A DNA stretch of 64,000 nt, from contig JADJVH010000003.1 in NCBI GenBank assembly GCA_016716665.1, positions 310,001 to 374,000 of the forward strand. The letters run 5' to 3'. The position numbers and the translations under genes are program-made. The notes beneath the pieces are model-generated. The model was not told the DNA's origin, ran no database searches, and saw nothing but the letters and a program-made list of their open reading frames with translations. This stretch comes from Candidatus Opimibacter iunctus. Its GTDB lineage: Bacteria; Bacteroidota; Bacteroidia; Chitinophagales; Saprospiraceae. Each line of letters starts with the position of its first letter. Within the stretch, counting starts at the first letter, position 1. This document shows positions 7,645 to 16,814 of the stretch, in pieces.

Positions 7645-9891
7645 ATGAAAAAATTAAATTTTCTTTTAGGTAAAGGTGAGCGATTAGCAGAAGAGGTACG
7701 TGTAGTGATGGGTGGGGCATCGAAAGCAGCACCTTATACATTTGAGCAAGCAAAACAGCGTCTTCAACCAATGTTAAATAAAGTTGTGGATGAGATTAGA
7801 AGCCTACCTCAAGAGGCGTGTCCTGAAGATTATGCGATTGCAACGTTAACCCTCAATCCTGAATACATTGCTAAATCATATCATCCGAAAGAGCTTCTTC
7901 GAGCAGCCGGTTTGGAAGCAGTCGGCAGTCGATCTCGAAGAGTTAAACCTGATAGCCGCAGTAAAAATCGTATACCAGAGGAAACAGTAACTACTGAGCT
8001 ATTTTTATTAGGGAAAAGACAATCTTTTGTTAATTGGGCTGAACAATTTCCTTCATGGACAGAAGAATTTCCAGGCGCCAATCAACTTATTGAAATTGAA
8101 CAAATTTCATTTCCGTCATCGTCTTCTAAAGTAAAAGGAATCTCACCGGAAGAAAAGGAAATTGTATATGAGGTAATACTCCATTTAAATGAAGTCGATT
8201 CAGAAAGAAGAATTCTTGGTCAATTCCAACAATACTTGAAGAGATTTAAGCTCAATCCGGATTTTAAACATCGATTTTATGCTGGGGGCCTTTGCTTTCT
8301 TGAATTAGAAGCATCTGCTACACTTGCTAATGAAATAGCTCAGTTTAGTCTTGTTCGTGTTGTTAGGGCAATGCCAGAATTAAGATTGCTTCGCCCAACT
8401 GTACGCACCTCTTTATTCGCTGATTCGGCTATTGAGCTACCGGATTTTGAGCCAATAGATAAAAATATTAAAGTTGCAATTTTTGATGGCGGTATACCCT
8501 TGGATCACCCAATTTGTCGTTGGGCAACGCCATATGAAGAAGGTGGTTTAAATCCTGCTGATGATGAGCTTTACGAACATGGAGTAGCAGTCACTTCGGC
8601 TTTTCTTTTTGGCCATATAGATCCGAAAAAGCAATTACCACAGCCATATTCCTACGTTGATCATTATAGAGTTTTAGATAACGCTCCTGGACAAAACCTT
8701 TTTGAGTTGTACCAGGTATTGGATCGGGTCAAAAATGTTTTAGATTCCAAGAATTATGACTTCATCAACCTAAGTTTAGGGCCTCGACTGCCAATCGATG
8801 ATGATGAAATTCATGCTTGGACAGCGGTATTGGATGAGTATCTTTCAGATGGTCAAACCTTGTGCACTGTAGCTGTAGGGAATGACGGAGAGGGAGATCC
8901 AATGATAAATGCCAATAGAGTTCAAGTGCCATCTGATTGTGTTAACGCTTTAAGCATAGGTGCTTGCGACATTCCTGATGACAATTGGCAACGGGCATTA
9001 TACAGTTCAATTGGACCAGGTCGAAGTCCAGGTTTGGTAAAACCAGATCTCGTTGATTTTGGTGGATCGATTCAAAGGCCATTTTTGACATTGGATTCTT
9101 TAGATGGGAATAAACTTCGTCCAACTGGAGGGACAAGTTTTTCTGCACCGAGTGTTTTGAGAATGGGTGCAGGTGTCAGAGCCCATTTCGGTCAATCACT
9201 AAATGCTTTATCAATTCGCACTCTACTTGTACATAGTGCTGAGACAGCAGATATCCCAAAGTTTGAGATTGGGTGGGGAAGGATTGCAAGGTCGCTTGAA
9301 GACATAGTTATTTGTCCTGATCATGAAATTCGTGTTGTGTTTCAGGGAAGAATAAATGCATCTAAATTTGTGAGAGTTCCAATCCCATTGCCAACAGGTG
9401 TTCTAAAAGGAATGATTTCAATAAGGGCTACTCTTTGTTATGCAACGCCATGTGATCCACATCATCCTGGGAACTATACAAGAAGTGGCTTAGAGGTCAC
9501 CTTCAGGCCAAATAAAGACCTAAAGAAGAAACCCGAGGATGGCAAAAAGGAGCCTCTGCATGCAGCTTCTAAATCTTTTTTTGGAAAGGGACAAAAAGCC
9601 TTTCAAACTGAGGAAGAATTACGAAGAGATGCATGGAAGTGGGAGAATTGCGTTCATTCAGAAGTTAGATTTCGAGGATCAAGTTTAAATGGTCCAATCT
9701 TTGACATTCACTACAACGCAAGATTCGAGGGACATACTGATAATAAGAATCAAGAAATGGAGTATGCCTTAGTTATTACTGTAACAGCACCTCGAATTGA
9801 AGATCTTTATGATCAAGTTGTCAGAAAATACGCCACACAACTTGAACAACTTCAACCAATCGTTGAGGTGCCAATCAGGGTGTCACAATAA
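7645..9891 (+). CDS. ietS: IetS-type subtilisin-like serine protease (S8), partner of IetA
   Basis: 748-residue cytoplasmic S8 protease with no signal peptide. The triad is visible: Asp281 in VAIFDGGIP, His312 in YEHGVAV, and Ser498 in GGTSFSAP; the oxyanion Asn413 is in VGNDGEGD. About 280 residues precede the catalytic domain and about 230 follow it, much longer than a secreted subtilase. In ietAS systems the protease is the toxic effector restrained by the ATPase; its substrate is not known. All catalytic residues are present, so the protein should be active. It shares the ietA promoter, and a hairpin at 10088-10129 lies downstream. Confidence 0.8.
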   Translation: MKKLNFLLGKGERLAEEVRVVMGGASKAAPYTFEQAKQRLQPMLNKVVDEIRSLPQEACPEDYAIATLTLNPEYIAKSYHPKELLRAAGLEAVGSRSRRVKPDSRSKNRIPEETVTTELFLLGKRQSFVNWAEQFPSWTEEFPGANQLIEIEQISFPSSSSKVKGISPEEKEIVYEVILHLNEVDSERRILGQFQQYLKRFKLNPDFKHRFYAGGLCFLELEASATLANEIAQFSLVRVVRAMPELRLLRPTVRTSLFADSAIELPDFEPIDKNIKVAIFDGGIPLDHPICRWATPYEEGGLNPADDELYEHGVAVTSAFLFGHIDPKKQLPQPYSYVDHYRVLDNAPGQNLFELYQVLDRVKNVLDSKNYDFINLSLGPRLPIDDDEIHAWTAVLDEYLSDGQTLCTVAVGNDGEGDPMINANRVQVPSDCVNALSIGACDIPDDNWQRALYSSIGPGRSPGLVKPDLVDFGGSIQRPFLTLDSLDGNKLRPTGGTSFSAPSVLRMGAGVRAHFGQSLNALSIRTLLVHSAETADIPKFEIGWGRIARSLEDIVICPDHEIRVVFQGRINASKFVRVPIPLPTGVLKGMISIRATLCYATPCDPHHPGNYTRSGLEVTFRPNKDLKKKPEDGKKEPLHAASKSFFGKGQKAFQTEEELRRDAWKWENCVHSEVRFRGSSLNGPIFDIHYNARFEGHTDNKNQEMEYALVITVTAPRIEDLYDQVVRKYATQLEQLQPIVEVPIRVSQ

Positions 9892-10087
9892 AACTAATTG
9901 GAATCGCTTTAACGGAGAAATATTTTTGAACTCCAGTTTTTTGTAAAATGAGATTCTTTGGCTTTAGGTAGTTTTCAATTGGTGAAGTTTTGGGCAAGTT
10001 ACCTATTTGATGGGTGGGCTCTTCTGTTGCGGATTAAAGGTTATTCTTATGTTGGGTAAGATAATCTATAGATGGATGGATCTCCCG

Positions 10088-10129
10088 TTATTCCCAATTC
10101 CAAAACCATAATAGCATAATTGGGAATAA
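10088..10129. terminator. Hairpin between convergent genes after ietS
   Basis: Perfect 12-bp inverted repeat: TTATTCCCAATT (10088-10099) and AATTGGGAATAA (10118-10129), followed on the + strand by a T-rich run near 10139-10144. It could end ietS transcription and possibly also the leftward gene ending at 10143. Confidence 0.5.
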
Positions 10130-10142
10130 TGTGTATTGTTTT

Positions 10143-10490
10143 TTAATTATTTGGGTCTAAACCGTTCATCTGCATGGTTATTGAACTTTGGAAACCTTTC
10201 TGAACCTGCATTACCCCCTTTGATATATTGTCAGTAGAAATCATCCGCCCAGAAAGATTAATGGTATTTCCATATATTTCTGTTTTAAGATAATTTCCTT
10301 GTCTAATTCGCTTCCTTTCATTTCGCCATTCAAAATATTTATGTGTGATGAAATTAGATCCTAGATTTGAAGTAATTGTTATAACTAGACCCATTAGATT
10401 ATTACACCTAATAAAATACCCTATCATCAATAGAGTTACTAATGCAATCAATACTTGTGAAATTCTATTAAGAGGGCTCCTTCCCGACAT
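10143..10490 (-). CDS. Small membrane protein of unknown function
   Basis: 115-residue protein, not recognised. Residues about 10-50 form one or two membrane segments (QVLIALVTLLMIGYFI and a second weaker one), followed by a basic stretch (EWRNERKRIRQGNY) and a polar C-terminal half. Its start overlaps the end of the upstream DUF6941-like gene by 23 bp, so the two are probably co-translated. It lies inside the integrative element and converges on ietS. Confidence 0.5.
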   Translation of the reverse strand: MSGRSPLNRISQVLIALVTLLMIGYFIRCNNLMGLVITITSNLGSNFITHKYFEWRNERKRIRQGNYLKTEIYGNTINLSGRMISTDNISKGVMQVQKGFQSSITMQMNGLDPNN

Positions 10491-10869
10491 ATAAAGGAAT
10501 AGTTTTGACTAATTTTTCATCAATGAACAAAGAAATATTCATTCTACCGGTAGTAAGAAATGGAGCTTCTTCGTTTCTTAAAACAAATTGAAGGTTACTT
10601 GTCTCGGTGACTCCAGCTTCCGCAATTTTGAAATTGTATGACGCAGTTGCAATGAGTTCTTCTCCAGCATCATTCTTGTATTCAAGTTTGAGTGTATGCC
10701 CGCGAGGATCAAGTGTTTCCTCTCTTTCGAATCTTATTCTAGCTGTTACATAAAAATTATAGCTAAATGGGAATCGGATTGATTTTAAATAATCAAAAAC
10801 ACCCGCCACGGTGATTTTACCATCTCCAACTGTGGCATATTCAGAAACACACATTAATTCTACATCCAT
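10468..10869 (-). CDS. DUF6941-like protein of the integrative element
   Basis: 133-residue soluble protein. The N-terminus (VELMCVSEYATVGDGKITVAGVF) followed by alternating beta strands (YNFYVTARIRFE, LKLEYKNDAGEE, MNISLFIDEKLVKTIPLYVG) fits the small all-beta family annotated DUF6941, whose function is unknown. It overlaps the downstream membrane-protein gene, and nothing upstream reads in the same direction for about 470 bp, so it probably has its own promoter. Family assignment is from memory of the N-terminal pattern. Confidence 0.55.
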   Translation of the reverse strand: MDVELMCVSEYATVGDGKITVAGVFDYLKSIRFPFSYNFYVTARIRFEREETLDPRGHTLKLEYKNDAGEELIATASYNFKIAEAGVTETSNLQFVLRNEEAPFLTTGRMNISLFIDEKLVKTIPLYVGKEPS

Positions 10870-11346
10870 TTACGATATTTTATAAAATGTGATCGGAGCA
10901 AGAATAATTACAATAATTGTGCCACAAGGAGCAATCCCTAAATTCTAATACTGGTCTTGAATGAATCTTAGCAGGCCTTGTCCTTCACCAGGCTATTTTA
11001 ATAAGTGACAACTAGACTCCAGGATTCAATTTAATCTGTTCGCACCTTGCGTGACGAATGACCGCGGGATACAACCGATTTGATGTTCTGGCCCAAACAC
11101 CAGAACAGACTTTGAAGTTTACCTTATTTGTAAGCGGTATAGCTAAGTATGATAAAGAGATTATCGTACAGTTTGAAAATAAACCGCTCGATACGAATAA
11201 TATTTTTGAATGACTGCGAGGGTATACTTGCCACATATTGATAAACCAATATCAAAATCGAATTACCTCATTTATTATGGCTATTCTGGCTAAGCTGGCC
11301 ACCCAATCCCCCAAAACACCCCAAAATGAGGCTCTGGAGTATATCC
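10870..11346. other. Spacer with a short relic open frame
   Basis: No solid gene in about 475 bp. A 51-codon frame on the + strand (11058-11213) encodes a protein-like sequence (RFDVLAQTPEQTLKFTLFVS...) but has no signal, no domain and a stop directly upstream; it may be the remains of a larger gene. The sequence near 11300-11340 is rich in C/A runs. Confidence 0.35.
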
Positions 11347-11961
11347 TCACATTTCGGCAAATGTGATTTTTTTCGTGTAGGTTCCAGTTTTGACCTTATG
11401 AAAGAGTGATTGATTTCCAAAAAACCTCTGTGACGTGCGCGAGGGCATGCCAGCCTGGATAGCTATTTCCTTTCCTTGTGCCCACGAAAAGGTTACCGGA
11501 AGGGCATCATAAACACTACGCTGAAGTATGGAAAGGACAGGTAGGCGTTTTTTATCCTTCTTCTCCCGGTACCAGCGACTTCGCTCCATTTTATCCAATA
11601 CCAGGTCAAATTCATCAAGCGTATAGAATCCCTCTTTTAGAATTTGCCCACATGACTTCCAGACATCTACACCTTGTTCATAACTTATACTCAATTCTCC
11701 ATATCGACTATAAACCCCATCTCCTCTTTGATACACCAGATTGTACTCCCCGGCCCTATCAGATGGAGTAGAGAAATAATGCGTATCTGATAAAGCAATT
11801 ACTGCACCCCGTCGAAAGCCTAATGCTTCGAGACGACGTGTCATTTCATCCTTCGGCCGCTTCATGGCATCCTCATTGGCCTGTTCAATCCTGAGCAATT
11901 GTCGATACTGATCGGGATATTTATTTTCAATAAACTGGCGGAATTTATCGTTCGTTTCCAT
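11347..11961 (-). CDS. Hypothetical protein of the integrative element
   Basis: 204-residue soluble, charged protein that I do not recognise. The N-terminal 60 residues are helical (FRQFIENKYPDQYRQLLRI), the middle resembles a small alpha/beta domain, and the C-terminal ~60 residues (LPVTFSWAQGKEIAIQAGMP, then TSQRFFGNQSLFHKVKTG) look like a winged helix of the type found at the ends of Bacteroidota mobile-element primase accessory proteins. It follows the broken DUF6371 gene by 34 bp in the same direction and so belongs to the replication block. Confidence 0.5.
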   Translation of the reverse strand: METNDKFRQFIENKYPDQYRQLLRIEQANEDAMKRPKDEMTRRLEALGFRRGAVIALSDTHYFSTPSDRAGEYNLVYQRGDGVYSRYGELSISYEQGVDVWKSCGQILKEGFYTLDEFDLVLDKMERSRWYREKKDKKRLPVLSILQRSVYDALPVTFSWAQGKEIAIQAGMPSRTSQRFFGNQSLFHKVKTGTYTKKITFAEM

Positions 11962-11995
11962 TTTAGTTTGAATTTTGTTTCATTGCGAAATGCCC

Positions 11996-13499
11996 TTATT
12001 TGTTTTCCTGTAAGTACTTCATAAGTTCAATAACCCTATTTAGGTAAGGGCGATAAGTTGGATTCCCATTTTGAGCCCTGGCTACTTCAAGATTGGCCGT
12101 TATGAAGCCTTTGATATTGGTGATTCGGGTATATGAGGTTAGCTGAATAGGATGGGATGGTAAAGCAATACTGCTATAAAATTCATCAAGTTTCTCTATC
12201 TCTTTGGTCCAGTCTTCTCTTTTTATTGATTGACTCTCACCTTCCCTTTTAAGCAGAAGTTCTATGTCTACCGGATCCTTCTGAATTTGATCCCAAATGG
12301 GATCGTCAAAAGGGCTGACTTGAATTTTAAGAGGCGTTTCGGAGACCTTTGGCACAACAATTATATCGACGGGTACCGCTGTCGCTTGGTGCCTGTTCCG
12401 AAACAACCGCCAGTCCCTTTTAATGAGGTAATCAGCGATGTCCAATCCTGCCTTTCTTTCGGCATACGTTGAGTTTTCTTCGAAATAGGGGGAGACATAC
12501 AATGAAGACCATTTTAGTTTGGTTTTGATATTCCTTGGCTTTTATTGTCCATATCTTGTGAGTGCTGCGGTCAGCAGACAAATCAGGAAAGATCCATACC
12601 TCGCGTCCTTTTAGAATTTCGGATCTTTCTAATGAAAATGTATCGCGACTTCCAGTGGCAAGCCAAATCGGATTTCTTACATCATCATCTGGCGAACCAA
12701 AATAGAGCATTCCAATTATCGCAGACTTTGGACCTTCCACCAGGATAATTGGATTGTGTGGGAACATTTGTACCAGATGAGCACCAAAAAAACAATTAAC
12801 TTTTTTTTGATCTCGCCTTGCTTCTACCCATTCTATGGGATCGACTTTCCCTTTTACTGCAGGAAATTCCAACGGAACATCAAGGGTAGGTCCGGGGCTA
12901 ATAACAGTGTCTATCCAATTGATAATTTTCCTGCGATTAGACGCATCATACTGCACAATCTGAATGGCCTGAATTTTATCAATGCTTTCAAAGTAAGGGA
13001 AGGTTACAGCGCCTCTTAAATACTCATTCCGTCGTTTGACAGGGATTATTGTGCCCAGCAGGTACAGCGCTATAATTTTATCAAGATCCTCGGGAGAAAA
13101 GGGAAAGAGGATATTATAAAGAAGATTCCTGAAAAAATTATTGCCTGTGTGATCCTTGGTCGTATGCCGCAGAACATCAAGAGGTATGTAGGTTTTAAGA
13201 GGTTCTGCTATTGATAGGTATGAACGTGTAAACGCTCTGGAATTGGAACCTTCTTGTTTTCCTATCGATTTGGCATACCCGTCTTTATATGGGTTTAAAT
13301 GATAATGGCCTGACCTGTCGCATTTTCCATATTGTTCTGGTAGGTATTGCTGTGTATCGCTATCAAAGTACCGTACAAACCTTTTCTCCAAGCATTCCGG
13401 GCAAATGAATTTGGTGCTGTGTTGATCAAGTGAATATCTATACTTTCCTTTCATTTTGATAGGGTTGTTGAAAAGCTTCACACAATTCACAATTTTCAC
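11996..13499 (-). pseudogene. DUF6371/primase-like protein, broken by a frameshift
   Basis: Two overlapping pieces (13499-12432 and 12502-11996) make one protein. The first has an N-terminal Cys4-type zinc ribbon (FICPECLEKRF), a DUF6371-like body and a TOPRIM-like segment (NPIILVEGPKSAIIGMLYFG), as in DNA primases. Its frame is lost at EYQNQTK, but the other frame reads straight on as TKLKWSSLYVSPYFEENSTY and ends with the usual GLDIADYLI motif. One base indel near 12515-12525 explains both. In small Bacteroidota integrative elements this protein sits beside the D5-type helicase and probably acts in element replication. The second piece has no ATG start, which supports a frameshift over two genes. 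Confidence 0.75.
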
Positions 13500-13552
13500 A
13501 AGGGTGTCATGTTCGTGAAATATGTGAATTGTGTGAAGGGGTGTAAAAACAG

Positions 13553-15115
13553 TTAAACAGATTCTCCGGTATCATCTTTTGTGATGTACACAATCTTCTG
13601 GCCGGTACCTGGTTCACGACCGATTTCAAACCCCAAGGCTAAAAGCTGCTTTGAAAAATTGATTTTCTTAAATGGTACCATCCCGTCATTGTGGCAGAAT
13701 AACCTGTATTCGGGGTAGAGCTCCTTAATGAGCGTGTATTGCCTGATACTGGCCTTGTATTCTCTTTCTTCCAGGAAGAGTTTGATGCTATTGGATTCCA
13801 ATTTGTACTCCTCTACAGCAATCCTGGCAGCATCACAATCGGAGAAGGAGTTTTGGACAAGCAACCGCTGTAGCCCCGCTAAAACCCAATTAAAAATTCC
13901 AGAGAGTTCTGACTCAATGATCTTTGAGTGTAACTGTTTGTCCTGTTCGTTCTCAGGAATAATGACATCAAAAGGAATGATCAGAAACCTTCGGAAAAAT
14001 GCATGCGTGTGTTCAACATCCTTTGGCAGGTCATTGCAATTGAAAATCAGCTTAGCATATTGCCTTAGCATAAAGGGCTGGCCATATGGCAAGCGCGCCT
14101 CAACCGGTTCTCCTGAAACTAACTGTTTGAAAATGGAGGCTTCGAGTTTGCCGTTGATCTCGCTGGCGTAGTTGACCAAAGTGTTTGCCAGCTTGGCCCG
14201 GAAATATCCATTCTCATTTGTTAAGCTCTGGAGTGAGAAACAACTGAGATTTTCACTCCCCAGCATGGCGTTGACGATTTCAAAAATTACACTCTTGCCA
14301 TTAGCTCCTGTACCGTACAGTATGAGTGCCTTTTCACCTTTGAAGGTGCTGCTACCGTTTTTAATAAACACATAACCCAGAAATTCCGCAAGAACATTTT
14401 GACGCTCTATATCGGGCAACACGCGATTAAGGTATGCCTCAAAGAGTGGAGCCTTGGCAGAAGGGTTATATGTGAAAGGAAGTTGATATAGCATGAAATC
14501 CAAGGGATTGAATGGTCTTAAAGTATTGCCAGAGTTGGTAATTTCAAAAGTTCCATTTGTCAAGTTGATCAAGACCTTATCTACTTCACCTATTGGATTT
14601 GTAAGGTATGCAGTGGCCATATATTGCTTAAAGAGTTGATCCCGGAATTGGTAATATCTTGCTGTATACTTTTGGATACCCATTTTTTCTGCAGCCTCAC
14701 CTAAGAATTGCTGGAATTGTTCGCGATCGACATCAGACCAATATGCCCCATTATACAAGTATATGAAGTCATGATTTTTACATAGACCCCAACGGTTCAT
14801 CTCCGCTACACTCAATACGTTTTCAACGGTCAGGACCAGTAGGTGTTTGTGATTCAGTTTGAGGCTGTCCATTTTTTCCTGGATTGCCTTTTTTTCTTCC
14901 GGCTTAATCTCCGGGTTCTGTAGTGCTTCACGGTAACCGATAATTTCCGGAAAGGCTAATGCATGATAGTCAATTGGCTCAAAGTTTTCCAGGAGGGTAT
15001 TTAGGATGATAGCATGGGCTTCAATTTTTTTCTTTGCCAGTTGCTCGATGTGCCTTGATAAAGGATCATTATCATTGTGGTCGTCTGGATCTGGAGGTAG
15101 GTTTTGCTTTGCCAT
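13553..15115 (-). CDS. D5/P4-type SF3 helicase of the integrative element
   Basis: 520-residue phage/plasmid replicative helicase. Walker A is GTGANGKS with Lys274, the SF3 motif B region is NYASE at about residues 315-319, motif C is FNCNDLP near 357, and FFRRFLIIPFD near 378 carries the arginine finger. The D5_N-type helical domain lies before the ATPase core and a winged-helix-like domain after it. Such proteins open replication origins in P4-like satellites, phages and integrative plasmids. It begins in a one-base TAATG overlap with the excisionase-like gene and is followed by the broken DUF6371 gene, a common element order in Bacteroidota. Confidence 0.88.
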   Translation of the reverse strand: MAKQNLPPDPDDHNDNDPLSRHIEQLAKKKIEAHAIILNTLLENFEPIDYHALAFPEIIGYREALQNPEIKPEEKKAIQEKMDSLKLNHKHLLVLTVENVLSVAEMNRWGLCKNHDFIYLYNGAYWSDVDREQFQQFLGEAAEKMGIQKYTARYYQFRDQLFKQYMATAYLTNPIGEVDKVLINLTNGTFEITNSGNTLRPFNPLDFMLYQLPFTYNPSAKAPLFEAYLNRVLPDIERQNVLAEFLGYVFIKNGSSTFKGEKALILYGTGANGKSVIFEIVNAMLGSENLSCFSLQSLTNENGYFRAKLANTLVNYASEINGKLEASIFKQLVSGEPVEARLPYGQPFMLRQYAKLIFNCNDLPKDVEHTHAFFRRFLIIPFDVIIPENEQDKQLHSKIIESELSGIFNWVLAGLQRLLVQNSFSDCDAARIAVEEYKLESNSIKLFLEEREYKASIRQYTLIKELYPEYRLFCHNDGMVPFKKINFSKQLLALGFEIGREPGTGQKIVYITKDDTGESV

Positions 15116-15459
15116 TATTTACCTCCTTTTCTTTTGCCTTGTAAATAGACCTCAATTGAGGTTGCAATCTCTGCGGCGCTTTTCTTCTTACCTTGTTTCA
15201 GATAATTTAGAAGTTCACTTTTCAGGAAATAGCAGCGTTTAGAACGCTTCATTACTGGGAGTTCATTCTTTGCAATGAGCCCATATACGGTCTGAACACT
15301 GATGCTCAGAAATTCGGCGCACTGCTCAACGGTAAGAAGTTCATCTGGCTCAGGCGGTTTATAGCCAGATAGATTTTCAAGAATAGCCTCGATAGAGTCC
15401 ATCCTTGAATGTAAAAGGGAAACAGCCCCAGGGAGCTGGTCAAATGTGATTTTTTCCAT
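15115..15459 (-). CDS. Excisionase-like helix-turn-helix protein
   Basis: 114 residues. A MerR/excisionase-type HTH (HTH_17 pattern) spans about residues 41-85: LLTVEQCAEFLSISVQTVYG, then LIAKNELPVMKRSKRCYFLK. A charged tail follows. Proteins of this kind bind element DNA and set the direction of integrase action or the expression of the replication genes. The stop overlaps the helicase start by one base (TAATG), so translation is coupled. Confidence 0.82.
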   Translation of the reverse strand: MEKITFDQLPGAVSLLHSRMDSIEAILENLSGYKPPEPDELLTVEQCAEFLSISVQTVYGLIAKNELPVMKRSKRCYFLKSELLNYLKQGKKKSAAEIATSIEVYLQGKRKGGK

Positions 15460-15521
15460 AACAGGTGTATTTTTTAGTACCCTGCAATGGTATATGGGTC
15501 ATTCTGGGGCATGTGCCCCAT

Positions 15522-16814
15522 TTATACTCCCACTAATTCCATTTTTATCGTTGGGAGGTGTTTAATGCTCGTGTACCGTATCGAATCCTCTTTAGATCCT
15601 GGCACCAGGACGTTGACGTTACCCTTGAAGGTTCTATAGTCAACTTCAAAAATTTTAGAAAGCTTATGTAAGCTATCTTCCTTGTTCTTGCAAAACTTGT
15701 CTTTAAAATGAACGAGGAATCCAATTTCATGAAATAGCGCAACACTGTATGGCAAGAATTGCTCTCCCGAATGCTTAGAAAGGAGGCTCTTAATAAAGAG
15801 TTCATTCAGTTTTTTATCAGCAAGGAAATCACTGAATTTGTAAGGGTCCAATTGCTTCCAAATACGTTCTGCTTGTTCATCGTATATAATAGGGATATCC
15901 GGCGGTACCAATGGCTCATTGGTGGCAACCGGTAGTTGTAACGGAGTGGATGACGGGTCCACATGAACGGAAATCTTCAAGCTGGTGAGATCATCAATAA
16001 ACTTCTTTTCATCTTTAAACCACTTCTTTAGTATTCGCTTAAAATCCTCCTTTTTAGCTGCATTCGGAGAGTAGCTATTATTTAGTTGCAACCTTCGCTC
16101 ACTTATTATTAGTTCTAATTTTACTTTGGAAGGTTCGTCGAGCGTGCCATCTTCAAACAGTGAAAGTGTATTAATCTGACTAAGGATTATAGTAGTCAGA
16201 TCATTGATTGCTTCAATAAATGTTTCATGGGTATAATCTGCAAAATCATGTCGCATGAGTTCAAAGAAAAAGTCATAGTTTTCTTTAAGTCCTTTAAATA
16301 TGCTTAACTCAAAAGGAAATATATTATACCATTTTTTATACGCTATGCTGAATGTGTAGATGTCAGTTTCTGCTAAGCTGGCCATATACCACATAAAAAT
16401 CACCCTGTCTAATCTTATAGTGGTCTCATATGCAAACCTCAGGTCGCTAGGGAAATGTGGCTTCATGAAGCCAAATAATGAAAATATGTAAGGTTGATAA
16501 TCCTTGGGCGATCCATAACTAAAGACATTGTATTCTATATATCCTGCGATTATATCATATCCATTTTCATGGCTGACATTCGAAAGGATACAGTGCTCGG
16601 TGTATGCTACTTGTTGCGTAGTTTTTATGGCAAATTTTACAGCATCAAGCTCTTGAGCATATGAAAGTGCCCACTCTTTGGTGCGCTCAAAAATCTTTTT
16701 ATGATGTTGGCAACAGTTTGGAAGTGTGTCCCCTTTTTCATTCCTATGCGGAATGTATCCATCAAATGGACGAACCTTATATGGCCTCCAGGCATTATGC
16801 TGCTCGTTGTCCAT
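15522..16814 (-). CDS. Uncharacterised element protein next to the integrase
   Basis: 430-residue soluble protein of unknown function. The start overlaps the integrase stop by 20 bp, so the two are co-expressed. An N-terminal Cys/His group (PNCCQHHKKIF) could bind metal. The middle is helical and rich in aromatic residues. The last ~90 residues (VALFHEIGFLVHFKDKF...FEVDYRTFKGNVNVL) resemble a short C-terminal domain that I associate with Bacteroidota mobile-element proteins, with low certainty. No catalytic motif is visible. Confidence 0.6.
   Translation of the reverse strand: MDNEQHNAWRPYKVRPFDGYIPHRNEKGDTLPNCCQHHKKIFERTKEWALSYAQELDAVKFAIKTTQQVAYTEHCILSNVSHENGYDIIAGYIEYNVFSYGSPKDYQPYIFSLFGFMKPHFPSDLRFAYETTIRLDRVIFMWYMASLAETDIYTFSIAYKKWYNIFPFELSIFKGLKENYDFFFELMRHDFADYTHETFIEAINDLTTIILSQINTLSLFEDGTLDEPSKVKLELIISERRLQLNNSYSPNAAKKEDFKRILKKWFKDEKKFIDDLTSLKISVHVDPSSTPLQLPVATNEPLVPPDIPIIYDEQAERIWKQLDPYKFSDFLADKKLNELFIKSLLSKHSGEQFLPYSVALFHEIGFLVHFKDKFCKNKEDSLHKLSKIFEVDYRTFKGNVNVLVPGSKEDSIRYTSIKHLPTIKMELVGV

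Noticed and set aside
11012..11236. Minus-strand open frame of 74 codons
   Set aside because: No family features; the opposite strand frame (11058-11213) looks more protein-like, but even that is only a relic candidate.
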